64,000 bases of DNA from Bin80 sp965220365 (GCA_965220365.1 OZ244823.1:1550001-1614000); one strand, 5' to 3'. Positions 27,179 to 36,938 are shown, counted from the first letter of the stretch. Notes: generated by a model not told the origin, from the sequence alone. Numbers and translations are program-made.

Positions 27179-30100
27179 TGCAGGTCCCGTCGCGACACAG
27201 GGGTTTTATTGGGGTTGCAGTTGTATTTCTGTTGGTGATTCTGTTGGCTTGGGTTGGTCAGCAGGTTCATGTTGGGCTTGTTGGGCAGGGAAGTGAACTA
27301 CGTCAACAGGAAGCGGTCACTGCTTCGAGAGAGCTAATTGAATCTGAATTTGCGAATACTCAGAGGGCAATGCAGGTCATTGCTTCTGAAGCGGTTCGGT
27401 TGACTTCAAATCATACGCTACCGCTGGAGAGTATTCCTTCCGCCACACTGATTCGAGAGTTGGAGAGTATTCGACTTCCAGATCAATGGTCCTTGTCCAT
27501 TTATGACACGGAGATGCGGCTGATTGCATGGCGGGGGGAAAGCATCCCATTGGTGGGAGAGCCACCTATGAATCATGCCGATTGGAGGATTATACGGGAT
27601 GATGACTGGCGTACGGCATTGGTTCTCTGGGAGCCGCTCGTTGTAGGGGATGCGATGATTGGTAAGATACGTGTGACGCAGAACCTCTTTTCAAGGGCTC
27701 CCGTACATAACTCGGTTCTAGAAGATTATGATATTGTAGATACTTGGAGGCGTCGCGCAAGATTGGACATCCAGGTAGCTTATGGGGATACGCTCGGGGA
27801 GAACCTACTTCAATCTCTGGACGGGAAGCCACTTGGAAGCTATGTCATTACACCACCTTCTGAGGTCAAATTGATTGCCGCAACGGCGGTATTCTACGGC
27901 AACCTGATGGCCTTGGGTGGGACATTGTTGGTTTTGTGGTTTCTATGGGGAATTTGGCGATGGTGTCACGCGAACCTGAGTTTGACTCGCTTGATGGTCT
28001 TTACAGCTGCACTGGGGCTGGGCCGTTTTATTTGGCTGTACCTGGAAATACCGGCAAGGTATCAGACAGGTAAGGCTCCGCTGAGTCCACTGTTTGATCC
28101 GGTACATCTGGCCTCCACACTAGGAGGTGGACTCATGCGCACGACGGGTGATCTATTCATCAGTTCGTTATGTGTTTTTATTCTGGGTGTGGTGGCGCTC
28201 CGATATGCCCATGCGTGTTCAAAGCCGTCCACTAATCATCAGGGTGTTGTATGGATCCGTTTTGGAATTGGGATCCTAGTCGGGTTGGCACTGGCCTCAA
28301 TTTTGGTGGCTGTCTTACATGCCAGCGTATTGGATTCCACACTCAGCTATACAGGGCGTAGCGAGTTGGTTCCAAGCTCTCTGGAATTGGTTGTGTATGC
28401 ATCCCTGGTTCTTTTGACATTGGGGATTGTTCTGATCGTATCTGCCGGTCTTACCACGGGTTTCAAGATGAAGCCAGGGCGTATTTGTCTGGGGGTTTCG
28501 GGTGCGGTAACGGTAGTGATGGTGATGGTATTGGACTGGCTTCAATGGAGTCCCTGGATACTCAGTTTGAGTTTGATGATCGCATGCCTGTACATTGCCG
28601 TATGGGCTACGAAAGCGGATGTATACCTTTGGCTTGCAGCCAGACGGGCAGTCCCTGCCGCATTAGCACTTTGTTTGTTGTTGTACCCGGTGTACTACGA
28701 CGCCCTGAATCAACGCAAGCAGGATCGCGTTGCGCATGCAGTGTCTACCTTTGATCAGGCGGGTAGTCCAGAAGTATCTTTGGCGGTCCGTGAAGTGGTG
28801 GAGGAAGCGCTACGAAATCCTCAAATTCACGATCTTCTCGCGTCTGGAGGAGATCTTGAAGCAGAAGCAGAGAAGCTGCTGGGTGGTTCCCTTCTTTCGT
28901 CACTTGGGGCATATGATGCCAGTGTAACCTTTTTGTCTGCTACCGGTGAAGAACTTCACAGTAGTGGCAGTGCCGCACTGTCTTCCGAGGCCACTCAGGA
29001 CCTCCTGGCAGAATTAGGCACAGGGATTGAATTACGGGCGAGTAATTATACATTTGTTGAACCTCAATCAACGGGCGCTGCCCGATATCAATATGCAGGG
29101 CTTGCAGCAATCGGAGAGGGATGGGTTCTGGTTCGGGCACAACCGCATATCGTACCCGAAGAAGCGAATACGCCGCTTTTGCGAATTTTGTCAGCTTCGG
29201 GGTCCCCTGATTTATACGAAGATTTGTCTCTGGCTTCCTACCGTAATGGGCGGTTGGTGCGCACGTTCGGAGATCGGTTTTCCAAATATCAACTAGATCC
29301 TGAAGTTGCCTCAGACCTAACTCGGAATGGAGCATTATGGGGGCAGGGATCTGCGGGAGAGAGCAGCAGATATCTTACCTATTATCTTCACAGAGACGGT
29401 CATGTTGTTGCAGCACGAATGACCATTGATGGAGCGTTTGATCATCTTTACTATCTCCTTCGACTGGTTGTTGGCGGGTTGATCCTGTGCATTCCATTCT
29501 GCACGTTCGGGTATGTGATGCAGTGGAAGACCGGCCTCATCCCCCGTGCGCGACTAAGGTATCAAGACAAGGTGATGAATGCGTTCCTGTTACTTGGAGT
29601 CATTGCGGTCATCCCGGTTGGGATTGCCGGATACAACGTGGTTACGGAAGAAAATGAAAAAGCGCTTCAAAGTTGGCTTCGCCAACATCTGGAGCGTGTT
29701 GAGTCAACACTGGTACCTGAAGGCAGAATTGGAGAAAATAGCGTCGCAGCTCTTGAGCGCAGTAATATTGATTCTTTATCTGCCCGTGTTGGATTAGATC
29801 TGAATCTTTATCGTGGTACACAGCTTGTTGCAGCAAGCCGCCGTCAATTGATTGATGATCGTATTGTGGATGTACGGCTTCCTGCGGAAGTTTTCAGTGC
29901 TATTTATGAGGGTGCAGAACGGTTCACTTTTGTGGATCATAAACTGGGTGAGTTTGAATACACGGCGGGCTATCGTGCCATCCTGGATTTAAATGGAAAT
30001 CCTGCATACGTTCTGTCCGTGCCTACCCTGCCGGAAGCGGAGCGGATTGAAGAAGAGCGTGCACGGACGCTCGCATATCTGTTTGGCGCAATGCTGGGTT

Positions 30101-31002
30101 TGGGAATTCTGGTGATGTTTACTGGATCCGTACTGGCTCGTGCACTCGCCCGGCCGATTGCAAGGCTCCAGCAGGGACTGGAGGAAGCCGCACAAGGAAA
30201 ATTTGAAAGAGTGCTGCCAGTGGAATCACGCGACGAGGTTGGAGCACTGGTCAATACTTTTAATACGATGCAGGGGCAGCTCGCAGAGAGCAGGCAGAAG
30301 TTGGCTAGACAACAGCGCCAGTTAGCCTGGAGAGAGATGGCCCGCCAGATCGCCCACGAAATCAAAAATCCGCTCACACCGATGAAGCTGTCGATCCAGC
30401 ATTTACAGCGCTCACTCGGAGACAAGGATCCGTCCCGGTTCAAAAAGCAGTTCCAGCGCACGACTGCTACGCTCATTGCACAGATCGACTCATTGGCCCA
30501 TATCGCCAACGAATTCTCCTCTTTTGCCCAACTCCCCAGACGGAAAGTAGTGACACTGGACTTGCGCAAGGTGATGAGCGAAGCGCATACTCTCATGCAG
30601 GCAGAGGCATCTGCTGCAGTGACGTTGGACTTACAACTTCCTGAGACCCCACTGACCGTTCAAGGGGATCCGAACGAGTTACGCCGCACCTATATAAACC
30701 TGGTCAAGAATGCATTGGAGGCAGTGAGTGACCAAGATCAGAGAAAGGTGTGCGTCACGGCCAGAGTGGAGGAAGACCAGATCATTACCGAGGTGATTGA
30801 CAACGGCAGCGGGATTCCGCTGGAGGCACAGGATCGAATCTATGAGCCCAGTTTTTCAACGAAAACAAGTGGGGCAGGGTTGGGACTTGCCATTGCAAAG
30901 CAGGCGGTTGAGCTTTCTGGAGGGCAGATCAGCTTTACCACAGAACTAGGGCAGGGAACCACAATGCAGATTACTCTGCCACTGTATCCAGATGGAGCAT
31001 AG
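27178..31002 (+). CDS. Very large multi-pass NtrY-like sensor histidine kinase
   Basis: 1274 residues, well above the roughly 700-800 usual for NtrY. The N-terminal half has many membrane segments (near residues 15-33, 235-255, 280-300, 330-350 and further) separated by extracytoplasmic stretches; another pair flanks the second sensor region. HAMP starts near residue 983; the phospho-accepting H1060 sits in AHEIKNPLTPMK, the NtrY/NtrB-like H box. N, G1 and G2 boxes are near 1173, 1208 and 1231 (DNGSGIP, GAGLGLAIAK). No response regulator lies nearby. Confidence 0.92.
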   Translation: MQVPSRHRGFIGVAVVFLLVILLAWVGQQVHVGLVGQGSELRQQEAVTASRELIESEFANTQRAMQVIASEAVRLTSNHTLPLESIPSATLIRELESIRLPDQWSLSIYDTEMRLIAWRGESIPLVGEPPMNHADWRIIRDDDWRTALVLWEPLVVGDAMIGKIRVTQNLFSRAPVHNSVLEDYDIVDTWRRRARLDIQVAYGDTLGENLLQSLDGKPLGSYVITPPSEVKLIAATAVFYGNLMALGGTLLVLWFLWGIWRWCHANLSLTRLMVFTAALGLGRFIWLYLEIPARYQTGKAPLSPLFDPVHLASTLGGGLMRTTGDLFISSLCVFILGVVALRYAHACSKPSTNHQGVVWIRFGIGILVGLALASILVAVLHASVLDSTLSYTGRSELVPSSLELVVYASLVLLTLGIVLIVSAGLTTGFKMKPGRICLGVSGAVTVVMVMVLDWLQWSPWILSLSLMIACLYIAVWATKADVYLWLAARRAVPAALALCLLLYPVYYDALNQRKQDRVAHAVSTFDQAGSPEVSLAVREVVEEALRNPQIHDLLASGGDLEAEAEKLLGGSLLSSLGAYDASVTFLSATGEELHSSGSAALSSEATQDLLAELGTGIELRASNYTFVEPQSTGAARYQYAGLAAIGEGWVLVRAQPHIVPEEANTPLLRILSASGSPDLYEDLSLASYRNGRLVRTFGDRFSKYQLDPEVASDLTRNGALWGQGSAGESSRYLTYYLHRDGHVVAARMTIDGAFDHLYYLLRLVVGGLILCIPFCTFGYVMQWKTGLIPRARLRYQDKVMNAFLLLGVIAVIPVGIAGYNVVTEENEKALQSWLRQHLERVESTLVPEGRIGENSVAALERSNIDSLSARVGLDLNLYRGTQLVAASRRQLIDDRIVDVRLPAEVFSAIYEGAERFTFVDHKLGEFEYTAGYRAILDLNGNPAYVLSVPTLPEAERIEEERARTLAYLFGAMLGLGILVMFTGSVLARALARPIARLQQGLEEAAQGKFERVLPVESRDEVGALVNTFNTMQGQLAESRQKLARQQRQLAWREMARQIAHEIKNPLTPMKLSIQHLQRSLGDKDPSRFKKQFQRTTATLIAQIDSLAHIANEFSSFAQLPRRKVVTLDLRKVMSEAHTLMQAEASAAVTLDLQLPETPLTVQGDPNELRRTYINLVKNALEAVSDQDQRKVCVTARVEEDQIITEVIDNGSGIPLEAQDRIYEPSFSTKTSGAGLGLAIAKQAVELSGGQISFTTELGQGTTMQITLPLYPDGA

Positions 31003-31022
31003 CAGGGCTGCTCTCAGGCAGC

Positions 31023-31532
31023 TTATTCACCGGAAAAGTCACGGAAACCAAAGTAGTGTAGAACATACTTGATTTTGGCAGCCTTACCGGCTCCAAAACC
31101 CGGCATCGCCTTGATCCGCCGTTCAATCACTTCAACGGCCGCTCCATCGTTCCACAGCCCTTCCGGTTTACCGTCATAGTTGTCCACAAGGAAGCGTGCG
31201 ACCTTCCGCGTCGTGTCGGCCATCTTATTAGAGAAGCGGTGCACCGCAGGTGATTCTGCAAACGTTATCCGTAGTGCTTCCTCATTCATATCCGCAATGA
31301 TCGCTAGGTCAAGATGTCCGAGGCGGTCGTGTAGGCGCTTTGCTCCGGTAAAGGCAACCTCAGCACGTACACGCTGATCGAAAAGCAGGCCCAGGATTGC
31401 TGCAGTAGGGCTTGCAGCAATGAAGGCATCTTCGTCTTTATCTCCCGTGAGTGTTCCAGAGTCTACAAACCGTTCCATCATTCGCCCCAATCCTCCGCCT
31501 ACGGTACTAAAGTCAATCGTTTGAAAGTGCAT
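31023..31532 (-). CDS. HhH-GPD-like DNA repair family protein
   Basis: 169 residues. The middle and C-terminus fit the uncharacterised HhH-GPD group (TIGR03252-like): LLFDQRVRAEVAFTGAKRL, then a helix-hairpin-helix RIKAMPGFGAGKAAKIKYVLHYFG. The catalytic Lys/Asp of true glycosylases is not evident, so DNA binding rather than glycosylase activity is the safer reading. It runs convergently with the kinase gene (20 bases apart) and 6 bases downstream of cysS. Confidence 0.72.
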   Translation of the reverse strand: MHFQTIDFSTVGGGLGRMMERFVDSGTLTGDKDEDAFIAASPTAAILGLLFDQRVRAEVAFTGAKRLHDRLGHLDLAIIADMNEEALRITFAESPAVHRFSNKMADTTRKVARFLVDNYDGKPEGLWNDGAAVEVIERRIKAMPGFGAGKAAKIKYVLHYFGFRDFSGE

Positions 31533-31538
31533 GTTGTT

Positions 31539-33056
31539 TTAGATATTGCTTTTTTTGTGCCATGAGGTGCCACTGGGGCTGTCCTTAATTTCAATGTTCA
31601 TTGCGAGTAGTTCATCACGAATCTTGTCAGCGGTAGAAAAGTCGTGCACTTTCCGTGCAGCTGTACGTGCCTGGATAAGCTGTTCAATCACGCTTGTTTG
31701 CGGGTCCGGTGACGATCCCTGTTCGAGGTTCTCGCTGATTGCTGAGACCCCATTTTGGGCTACTCCCTGGAGTTCTGCAGTTTGAGGTACAACACCCAAT
31801 AAATCCGAAACCTCGTTCATGAATTGATAGGCTTGGGTACCAAGTTCATTCTTGTGCTTTTGGATCGTGCGTGCGCCGTCTAATGCCTGAGCGATTGCAG
31901 CAGGCGTATTTAGATCGTCAAGTAATGCATTCAGAATGGCTTGGCGTCTGCTTTCGAGAGTTTCCGCAACGGTTGCTGCATCTTCTGCACCGCGGTCATG
32001 TGCCTCTTTCGCCATTTCAAAGGCTTCCTGGAACCGTTTTACATGTCGTTCGCTGTCCCGAAGTGTTGCAAAAGTGAAGTTAAAGGGCTTGCGGTATTGT
32101 CCGCTGATCAGCGCGAGGCGCACTGCGAGCGGGGGGACACCGCGCTCCTGTATCAGGTCTTTGACGGTGACAAAATTCCCGAGTCGCTTGGCCATTTTTT
32201 TGCCTTCCACCTGAAGGAAGCGTGTATGTACCCAATGCCTGGAAAGGGGACGTCCGGTCAATGTTTCTGTCTGGGCAATCTCGCATTCATGATGTGGGAA
32301 GATCAGGTCTTCTCCCCCGGCATGCAGGTCAATTTCGTCTCCAAGGTAGGCCTGCGCCATGACCGAGCACTCGATATGCCACCCGGGGAATCCCCATCCC
32401 CATGGACTGTACCATTGCATCAGATGCTCTGCGTCTGTCTTCCACAGTGCAAAATCACGCGGGTCTTTTTTTTCGGAATCTATGACCACATCGCGCACTG
32501 CAAGCTCCAGCGCTTCTGCAGCTTTATTGCCGGACAGCTTGCCATAGTCTGGAAAGCTTTCAACCGAGAAGTACACACCGGATGGGGTTTGATATGCGGC
32601 TCCGCAGGATAAAAGTTGCTCAATCGTTCGGATCTGTTCCCGTATATGTTCGGTTGCTCGTGGTCGGACATCCGGCTCTAGCAAATTCAGCGTTTGCCAG
32701 TCAGATTGAAGGGCAGACGTGTAGTGACGGCTCAAATCCCATACGTTTGCAAACCGGTTTCCTTCAGGAGAGCGCAGTGCACGGGCCATCCGGTCTTCCC
32801 CAGAGGCATCCATGGTGTCATCATTGGTGAGATGCCCTACATCGGTGATGTTCGTGACATAGGTTGTCTTCCAGCCGATAGCCTGGGCAGTTCGCAAAAT
32901 GAGGTCTGCAGTCAGAAAAGAACGGAAGTTGCCGATATGCGCGTAGGAATAGACCGTCGGGCCGCAGCTGTAAAAGCGCAGATGATCGGGCTCGATCAAA
33001 GACAGAGGCTCAACTTTTCCGGTAAGGGTATTGTAAAGTCGAAATTCGTGGTTCAT
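31539..33056 (-). CDS. cysS: Cysteinyl-tRNA synthetase
   Basis: 505 residues from the ATG at 33056 (a further ATG six codons upstream is possible). It activates cysteine and charges tRNA-Cys. Class I motifs: HIGN at 40-43, zinc site with C31 (FYSCGPTVY), a second Cys in HIECS and His/Glu in FPHHECE. The KMSKS loop reads KMAKR (GKKMAKRLGNF) instead of KMSKS. A normal length and full C-terminal anticodon region are present. Confidence 0.93.
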   Translation of the reverse strand: MNHEFRLYNTLTGKVEPLSLIEPDHLRFYSCGPTVYSYAHIGNFRSFLTADLILRTAQAIGWKTTYVTNITDVGHLTNDDTMDASGEDRMARALRSPEGNRFANVWDLSRHYTSALQSDWQTLNLLEPDVRPRATEHIREQIRTIEQLLSCGAAYQTPSGVYFSVESFPDYGKLSGNKAAEALELAVRDVVIDSEKKDPRDFALWKTDAEHLMQWYSPWGWGFPGWHIECSVMAQAYLGDEIDLHAGGEDLIFPHHECEIAQTETLTGRPLSRHWVHTRFLQVEGKKMAKRLGNFVTVKDLIQERGVPPLAVRLALISGQYRKPFNFTFATLRDSERHVKRFQEAFEMAKEAHDRGAEDAATVAETLESRRQAILNALLDDLNTPAAIAQALDGARTIQKHKNELGTQAYQFMNEVSDLLGVVPQTAELQGVAQNGVSAISENLEQGSSPDPQTSVIEQLIQARTAARKVHDFSTADKIRDELLAMNIEIKDSPSGTSWHKKSNI

Positions 33057-33085
33057 AGGACACGCCGAAGGCACCGCATCTAACG

Positions 33086-34522
33086 TTATTGCAGCCTCTG
33101 TGTGCCAATCAGAGCTGCCTCAATACCATGATCAAGAATCTTTTGCAAGCTGGTTTGCACGGCTCCAGTAAACCCTGGTAGATCGTTCAGTGAGATTCCC
33201 CACAGACTCTGACTGGATAAAACCTCTTGCACAAAGTCTGGAATCAAGCGATCCTCCGCCGGCCACCAATCTTGAAATTGTTTTGCATGATCATCATGAA
33301 TAGGATGCAGTTTGCCTTGGAAGCGGCTGTAGATCGTACCATCAGACTCGGAAATTCCCTGCATGAAACGAAGCCATGCTGCAAAGCCCAGTGCGATGTG
33401 CTTGGGAGCGGGTCCAGCAGGATATGCCTCATAATAATTCACAAGGGTTGGTACAACCCGGTGTCGGAGTTTTGTTGTGGTTTGAAGGGTGATATCAATC
33501 AGACGATGGTACATATAAGGGTTTTGCCATCGCTGGAGTACCTCATCAATGTAGGGGGTCACGGTGGCAGGATCGACTGGCAATACGGGACCAATCTCAT
33601 CCCGTAGCAGTGACTCGATAAATTTGCTGACTGCCGGGTGGTTCATGCTATCCAGTACGGTCTCGCATCCTGCCAAAAGTCCTACGGGTACAGAGAGCGT
33701 ATGCCCCCCGTTGAGTAATCGGATCTTTCTCGTTCGATAAGGGGAGATTTCTGGGGCAATAACCACGCCATCAGCGCCCTTGGAAAAGCCTAGCTTTTCA
33801 TGCAGGGTTTCATCTCCCTGAATTGCCCAGAGCCGGTATGGTTCGCAGACCGTAAGAAGTTCATCCTCGTAGCCGAGGCGGGAGTATGCTGCTTCTAGTT
33901 CAGTCTTTCTAGGCAGTCCAGGTACAATGCGATCCACCAAGGTATTGCAGAATAGGATCGAATGCTGAACCCAATCCGTGAAGCGTGCTCCCAAGCTCCA
34001 GCGCTGCGCCTGTTCCATTACCAAATCGCGTAGCAGGTCTCCGTTATTGTCAATCAGCTCACACGGCAGGATGGTGACACGACTTGAATCTGCATAATCA
34101 AAAAATTCTGCACGCGTATGCAACAGAGCACAAAGCCGTCCAGGGAAGGATTGGGGGGAGGATTGCGGATCATTGTCTTGGAGAGAAAGGCCGATTTCTG
34201 TAGTATTGGAAAGGATGGTTTCCAGATGGGGGCTTTTTGCAACAGCAAGCACGTCGTTCCAGTGTTGGCTGGCAGACAGGGCACGGCTCACGGAGGTTAC
34301 CGAATGAAATTCATCAATCAATTCACCCTGCTTATGCCCGCGAGTCCATAGGGTATAACGTCCCTTTTGGTTATTCAACAGCTCGGCACGCCCGCTGGGG
34401 GTTGAGGCAACCATTACGATACGGCCATTATAGTGTCCAGACTTACGAGCCTCGTCAATCAAGCAATCTGCAAAGGCCCTTAAGAAACGGCCAGTTCCGA
34501 ACTGGAGTATTGTCTCTATCAC
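33086..34522 (-). CDS. uxaB: Tagaturonate reductase
   Basis: 478 residues of the mannitol dehydrogenase superfamily, starting at GTG 34522. It converts tagaturonate to altronate with NADH in hexuronate breakdown. Visible are the N-terminal ILQFGTGRFLRAFADCLID, SNTTEIGLSL, the CELIDNNGDLLRDLV block with FCNTLVDRIV, and RKIRLLNGGHTLSVPVG. It matches E. coli UxaB across its length. The GTG overlaps the TGA of an unexplained upstream frame. Confidence 0.86.
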   Translation of the reverse strand: MIETILQFGTGRFLRAFADCLIDEARKSGHYNGRIVMVASTPSGRAELLNNQKGRYTLWTRGHKQGELIDEFHSVTSVSRALSASQHWNDVLAVAKSPHLETILSNTTEIGLSLQDNDPQSSPQSFPGRLCALLHTRAEFFDYADSSRVTILPCELIDNNGDLLRDLVMEQAQRWSLGARFTDWVQHSILFCNTLVDRIVPGLPRKTELEAAYSRLGYEDELLTVCEPYRLWAIQGDETLHEKLGFSKGADGVVIAPEISPYRTRKIRLLNGGHTLSVPVGLLAGCETVLDSMNHPAVSKFIESLLRDEIGPVLPVDPATVTPYIDEVLQRWQNPYMYHRLIDITLQTTTKLRHRVVPTLVNYYEAYPAGPAPKHIALGFAAWLRFMQGISESDGTIYSRFQGKLHPIHDDHAKQFQDWWPAEDRLIPDFVQEVLSSQSLWGISLNDLPGFTGAVQTSLQKILDHGIEAALIGTQRLQ

Positions 34523-34770
34523 GTTGCTTTCTTTAAGGAATTATAACCGAAACTGTAACTCTTCTCAGATTTTTTCGGCTTCTGAATATTTGATCTTGCC
34601 CTGGATTTGCTCTGGAACAGAATCTTATGTAGCACTTCACGGATTGTAATCCCACCGTACTTTGAGTTTGTTACCGGTTTGTCAGGTAGTTCGTAGACTT
34701 TGCCTAAGTGTTGGGGACACTGGTTGGGAGTGTTTATCTCGCGGTCAAACTGCGCTTGGTTTTCTGCCTT
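34519..34770 (-). pseudogene. Open frame continuing past the hicA stop, possible gene remnant
   Basis: Immediately after the hicA TAG (34773-34771) the same frame remains open for 83 codons, to a TGA that overlaps the uxaB start in a GTGA junction. The translation has a protein-like composition (INTPNQCPQHLGKVYELPD and KYGGITIREVLHKIL) but no ATG, and only a single internal GTG. It could be a gene remnant, a frame fused to HicA through stop-codon read-through or sequencing error, or chance. I do not recognise it. Confidence 0.35.
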
Positions 34771-35043
34771 CTATATCCTTTTGATCAATTTCAATCGTTT
34801 TAAATCTTTTTCATCCCAGCCCGCATTTTCAATAAGAAGTTCAAGAAGGCTTATTCCAAATGTCTTTTTGGGATGATAATGAATGGCAATTCTGTTTTTT
34901 CCTTCTTCCCGGTTTGGATGATAAAAATGTTGAATTGCTCCTCGCCTCTTTTCTTGCTCCCAGCCATCTTTTACAAGCGCATTAATTAGATCCTTTGCGG
35001 TAAGGTTTTTTATCTGGTCGCGTATTGCCTTTGGGAATCCCAT
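34771..35043 (-). CDS. hicA: HicA-like type II toxin (mRNA interferase)
   Basis: 90 residues. LTAKDLINALVKDGWEQEKRRGAIQHFYHP follows the HicA pattern (LLKKxGWxxxRxxGSHxxFxHP) with the conserved Gly and His region, and IAIHYHPKKTFGISLLELLI resembles the family's VPxHxxKxLxxGTLxxIL. HicA toxins cleave mRNA. It overlaps the hicB-like gene by 34 bases in the antitoxin-then-toxin order. The sequence is more diverged than classic HicA, with GAIQHFYHP in place of the GSHHHFKHP motif. Confidence 0.72.
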   Translation of the reverse strand: MGFPKAIRDQIKNLTAKDLINALVKDGWEQEKRRGAIQHFYHPNREEGKNRIAIHYHPKKTFGISLLELLIENAGWDEKDLKRLKLIKRI

Positions 35044-35309
35044 TGAATAAGGGGGGTCTTGACATGGAGGGTGCGTACAGGAGTAGTTTCCTCTGGTTCA
35101 GTTATTACACCAAATCCGGTCGGCAGAGGATCGCCCCGTTCTAAGATGGAATCCATATACAAGATAATCCCATCTTCTGCATTTTTGGCTGCTTCCTCTT
35201 CGGTATCACCTGCGACATGTATCCCCTTTAAGGCAGGAACATAAGCGTGGTAGCCTATGGTATCTTCCTCGACGATAATGAGAAAGGACATTTGGATTGT
35301 AGACTTCAT
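35010..35309 (-). CDS. hicB: HicB-like antitoxin
   Basis: 99 residues. An IVEEDTIGYHAYVPALKGIHVAGDTEEEAAKNAEDGIILYMD core matches the HicB partial-RNase H fold (ExDGxYxAxxPxLPGC... GxTxEEAxxNxxEAI). A C-terminal HTH or RHH segment is not obvious, so autoregulation is uncertain. It is the first gene of the pair and overlaps hicA by 34 bases. Confidence 0.78.
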   Translation of the reverse strand: MKSTIQMSFLIIVEEDTIGYHAYVPALKGIHVAGDTEEEAAKNAEDGIILYMDSILERGDPLPTGFGVITEPEETTPVRTLHVKTPLIQWDSQRQYATR

Positions 35310-35642
35310 GGTTGCACCGTTGGTTTGAATCCTTATATACGAAAGTGTCGAAATAGTTAAGGGAGAGCAGAACTACAACGAGAGTTTCGTTCCTCAAAGA
35401 AACTAGATTTCTTTAATAACTTCCCAATCTTCCGCCAGTGTACCATTTTCATATACCAAAGAAGTAACAGAAAAGGTTTGTGACATCAGTGGTTCAGGTA
35501 AGGTGTTTTGGTGTTTTGGACCACTTGGTACACGGATTTAATCTCAAAAAGCATTGAAAAGTTGCAACTCCTCGCAAAATTAAACAAGGTTCGATTAACG
35601 ATAACTCATTCTTGGTACAAGTCGTCCTCTCTTTTTTCTTGG
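35310..35642. other. Intergenic region with a short gene-tail-like frame, 333 bases
   Basis: Between the hicB start and the dctM stop. Reading the minus strand, bases 35402-35512 hold a short frame ending in VYENGTLAEDWEVIKEI and a TAG, which looks like the C-terminal tail of a lost protein; its only ATG would encode 27 residues. Nothing else convincing is seen. The hicB promoter must lie here. Confidence 0.4.
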
Positions 35643-36938
35643 TTATTTGAGGAAAAGATCAGGTAACCACAGGCTTAGACCAGGGAAGTAGGTAACCACC
35701 ATGAGGGCTACGATCATTGCAATAAAGAAGGGTAGAAGTGGACGAGTCACATCCGAAATTCTAGTTCCAGCCACCCCGACCCCAACAAAAAGCACACTCC
35801 CCACCGGCGGTGTACATAGCCCGATACAAAGATTTAGAACGATGATGATCCCAAAATGAATGGGATCAATTCCCAGCGTAATTGCAATCGGCAGGAAGAT
35901 AGGCGTAAAGATGAGTACAGCGGGCGTGATATCCATAAAAATGCCCACGCATAGCAGGATCACGTTGATGAGCAGTAGAATGACAATCCCGTTATCGGTT
36001 AGGGCTAAAAGCGATTCGGTAAGCTGTTGTGGAATATTGACGTAGGCCATAATCCACGACATGCCAACCGAGGTTGCAACGAGAAGTAGGACAACAGCTG
36101 TTGTACCGCTGGCATCAATGAAGATTTGAGGGAGGTCCCGAAAGGTGATTTCCCGGTAAATCAGGGCAAGGATTAGCGCATATAGTACGGCGACGGCTGC
36201 AGCTTCTGTGGCGGTAAAGAAGCCGGCCACAATGCCACCCATGACCACCACGAGCAGGGTTAGGCTGGGGATTGCATCCAGAAACCGCCACAAAACTGTT
36301 CTCATCCCGGAAGCTTGTGTAGCACCGTATCCTCGCCGAAGTGCAATGATGGCAGCTACCGCCATCAGGGAGAGTCCGACCAGGATTCCCGGGAGATAAC
36401 CAGCCAGGAACAGTGCTGCGATCGAGACACCTCCACTGGCGAGTGAGTACACAATCAGGATATTACTGGGGGGAATCAGGAGCCCCGTGGTTGCTGAGGT
36501 AATATTTACGGCAGCGGTATAGTTGCGATCATATTGATCTTTCTCCATTTGGGGGGTCATAATTCCGCCGACTGCAGAGGCGGCGGCCACAGCGGATCCA
36601 GAGATGGCTCCGAAGAGCATGGATGCCAGAATATTTACATGCGCCAGTGCTCCTGGCAAAAGACCGAGCAGGGCACGTGCAAAATCAATAAGTCGCCGGG
36701 CCATTCCGCCTCGGTTCATGATCTGGCCGGCGAGAATAAAGAAGGGGATTGCCAGTAGAGCAAAGCTGTCCAGTCCCGTCGCGATGCGCTGTGCCTGTGT
36801 TGTGAGCGAGGGCCACGTTCCCATGGTAACCAGCATGGTAGCCAAGGTTGCAAGTCCAATGCTGTAGGCAATCGGAACCCCAATCAGGAGCAGTCCTACA
36901 AAGGAGATCACAAGCACGAAAATTTCAACGGTTTCCAT
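35643..36938 (-). CDS. dctM: TRAP transporter large permease DctM
   Basis: 431 residues and about twelve membrane segments. The DctM signatures are present: AIPFFILAGQIMNRGGMARRLIDFARALLG, the ITSATTGLLIPPSNILIVYS block, and ITLGIDPIHFGIIIVLNLCIGLCTPPVG near the C-terminus. TRAP large subunits carry the elevator domain for sodium-driven uptake. It overlaps dctQ by 14 bases. Confidence 0.94.
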   Translation of the reverse strand: METVEIFVLVISFVGLLLIGVPIAYSIGLATLATMLVTMGTWPSLTTQAQRIATGLDSFALLAIPFFILAGQIMNRGGMARRLIDFARALLGLLPGALAHVNILASMLFGAISGSAVAAASAVGGIMTPQMEKDQYDRNYTAAVNITSATTGLLIPPSNILIVYSLASGGVSIAALFLAGYLPGILVGLSLMAVAAIIALRRGYGATQASGMRTVLWRFLDAIPSLTLLVVVMGGIVAGFFTATEAAAVAVLYALILALIYREITFRDLPQIFIDASGTTAVVLLLVATSVGMSWIMAYVNIPQQLTESLLALTDNGIVILLLINVILLCVGIFMDITPAVLIFTPIFLPIAITLGIDPIHFGIIIVLNLCIGLCTPPVGSVLFVGVGVAGTRISDVTRPLLPFFIAMIVALMVVTYFPGLSLWLPDLFLK

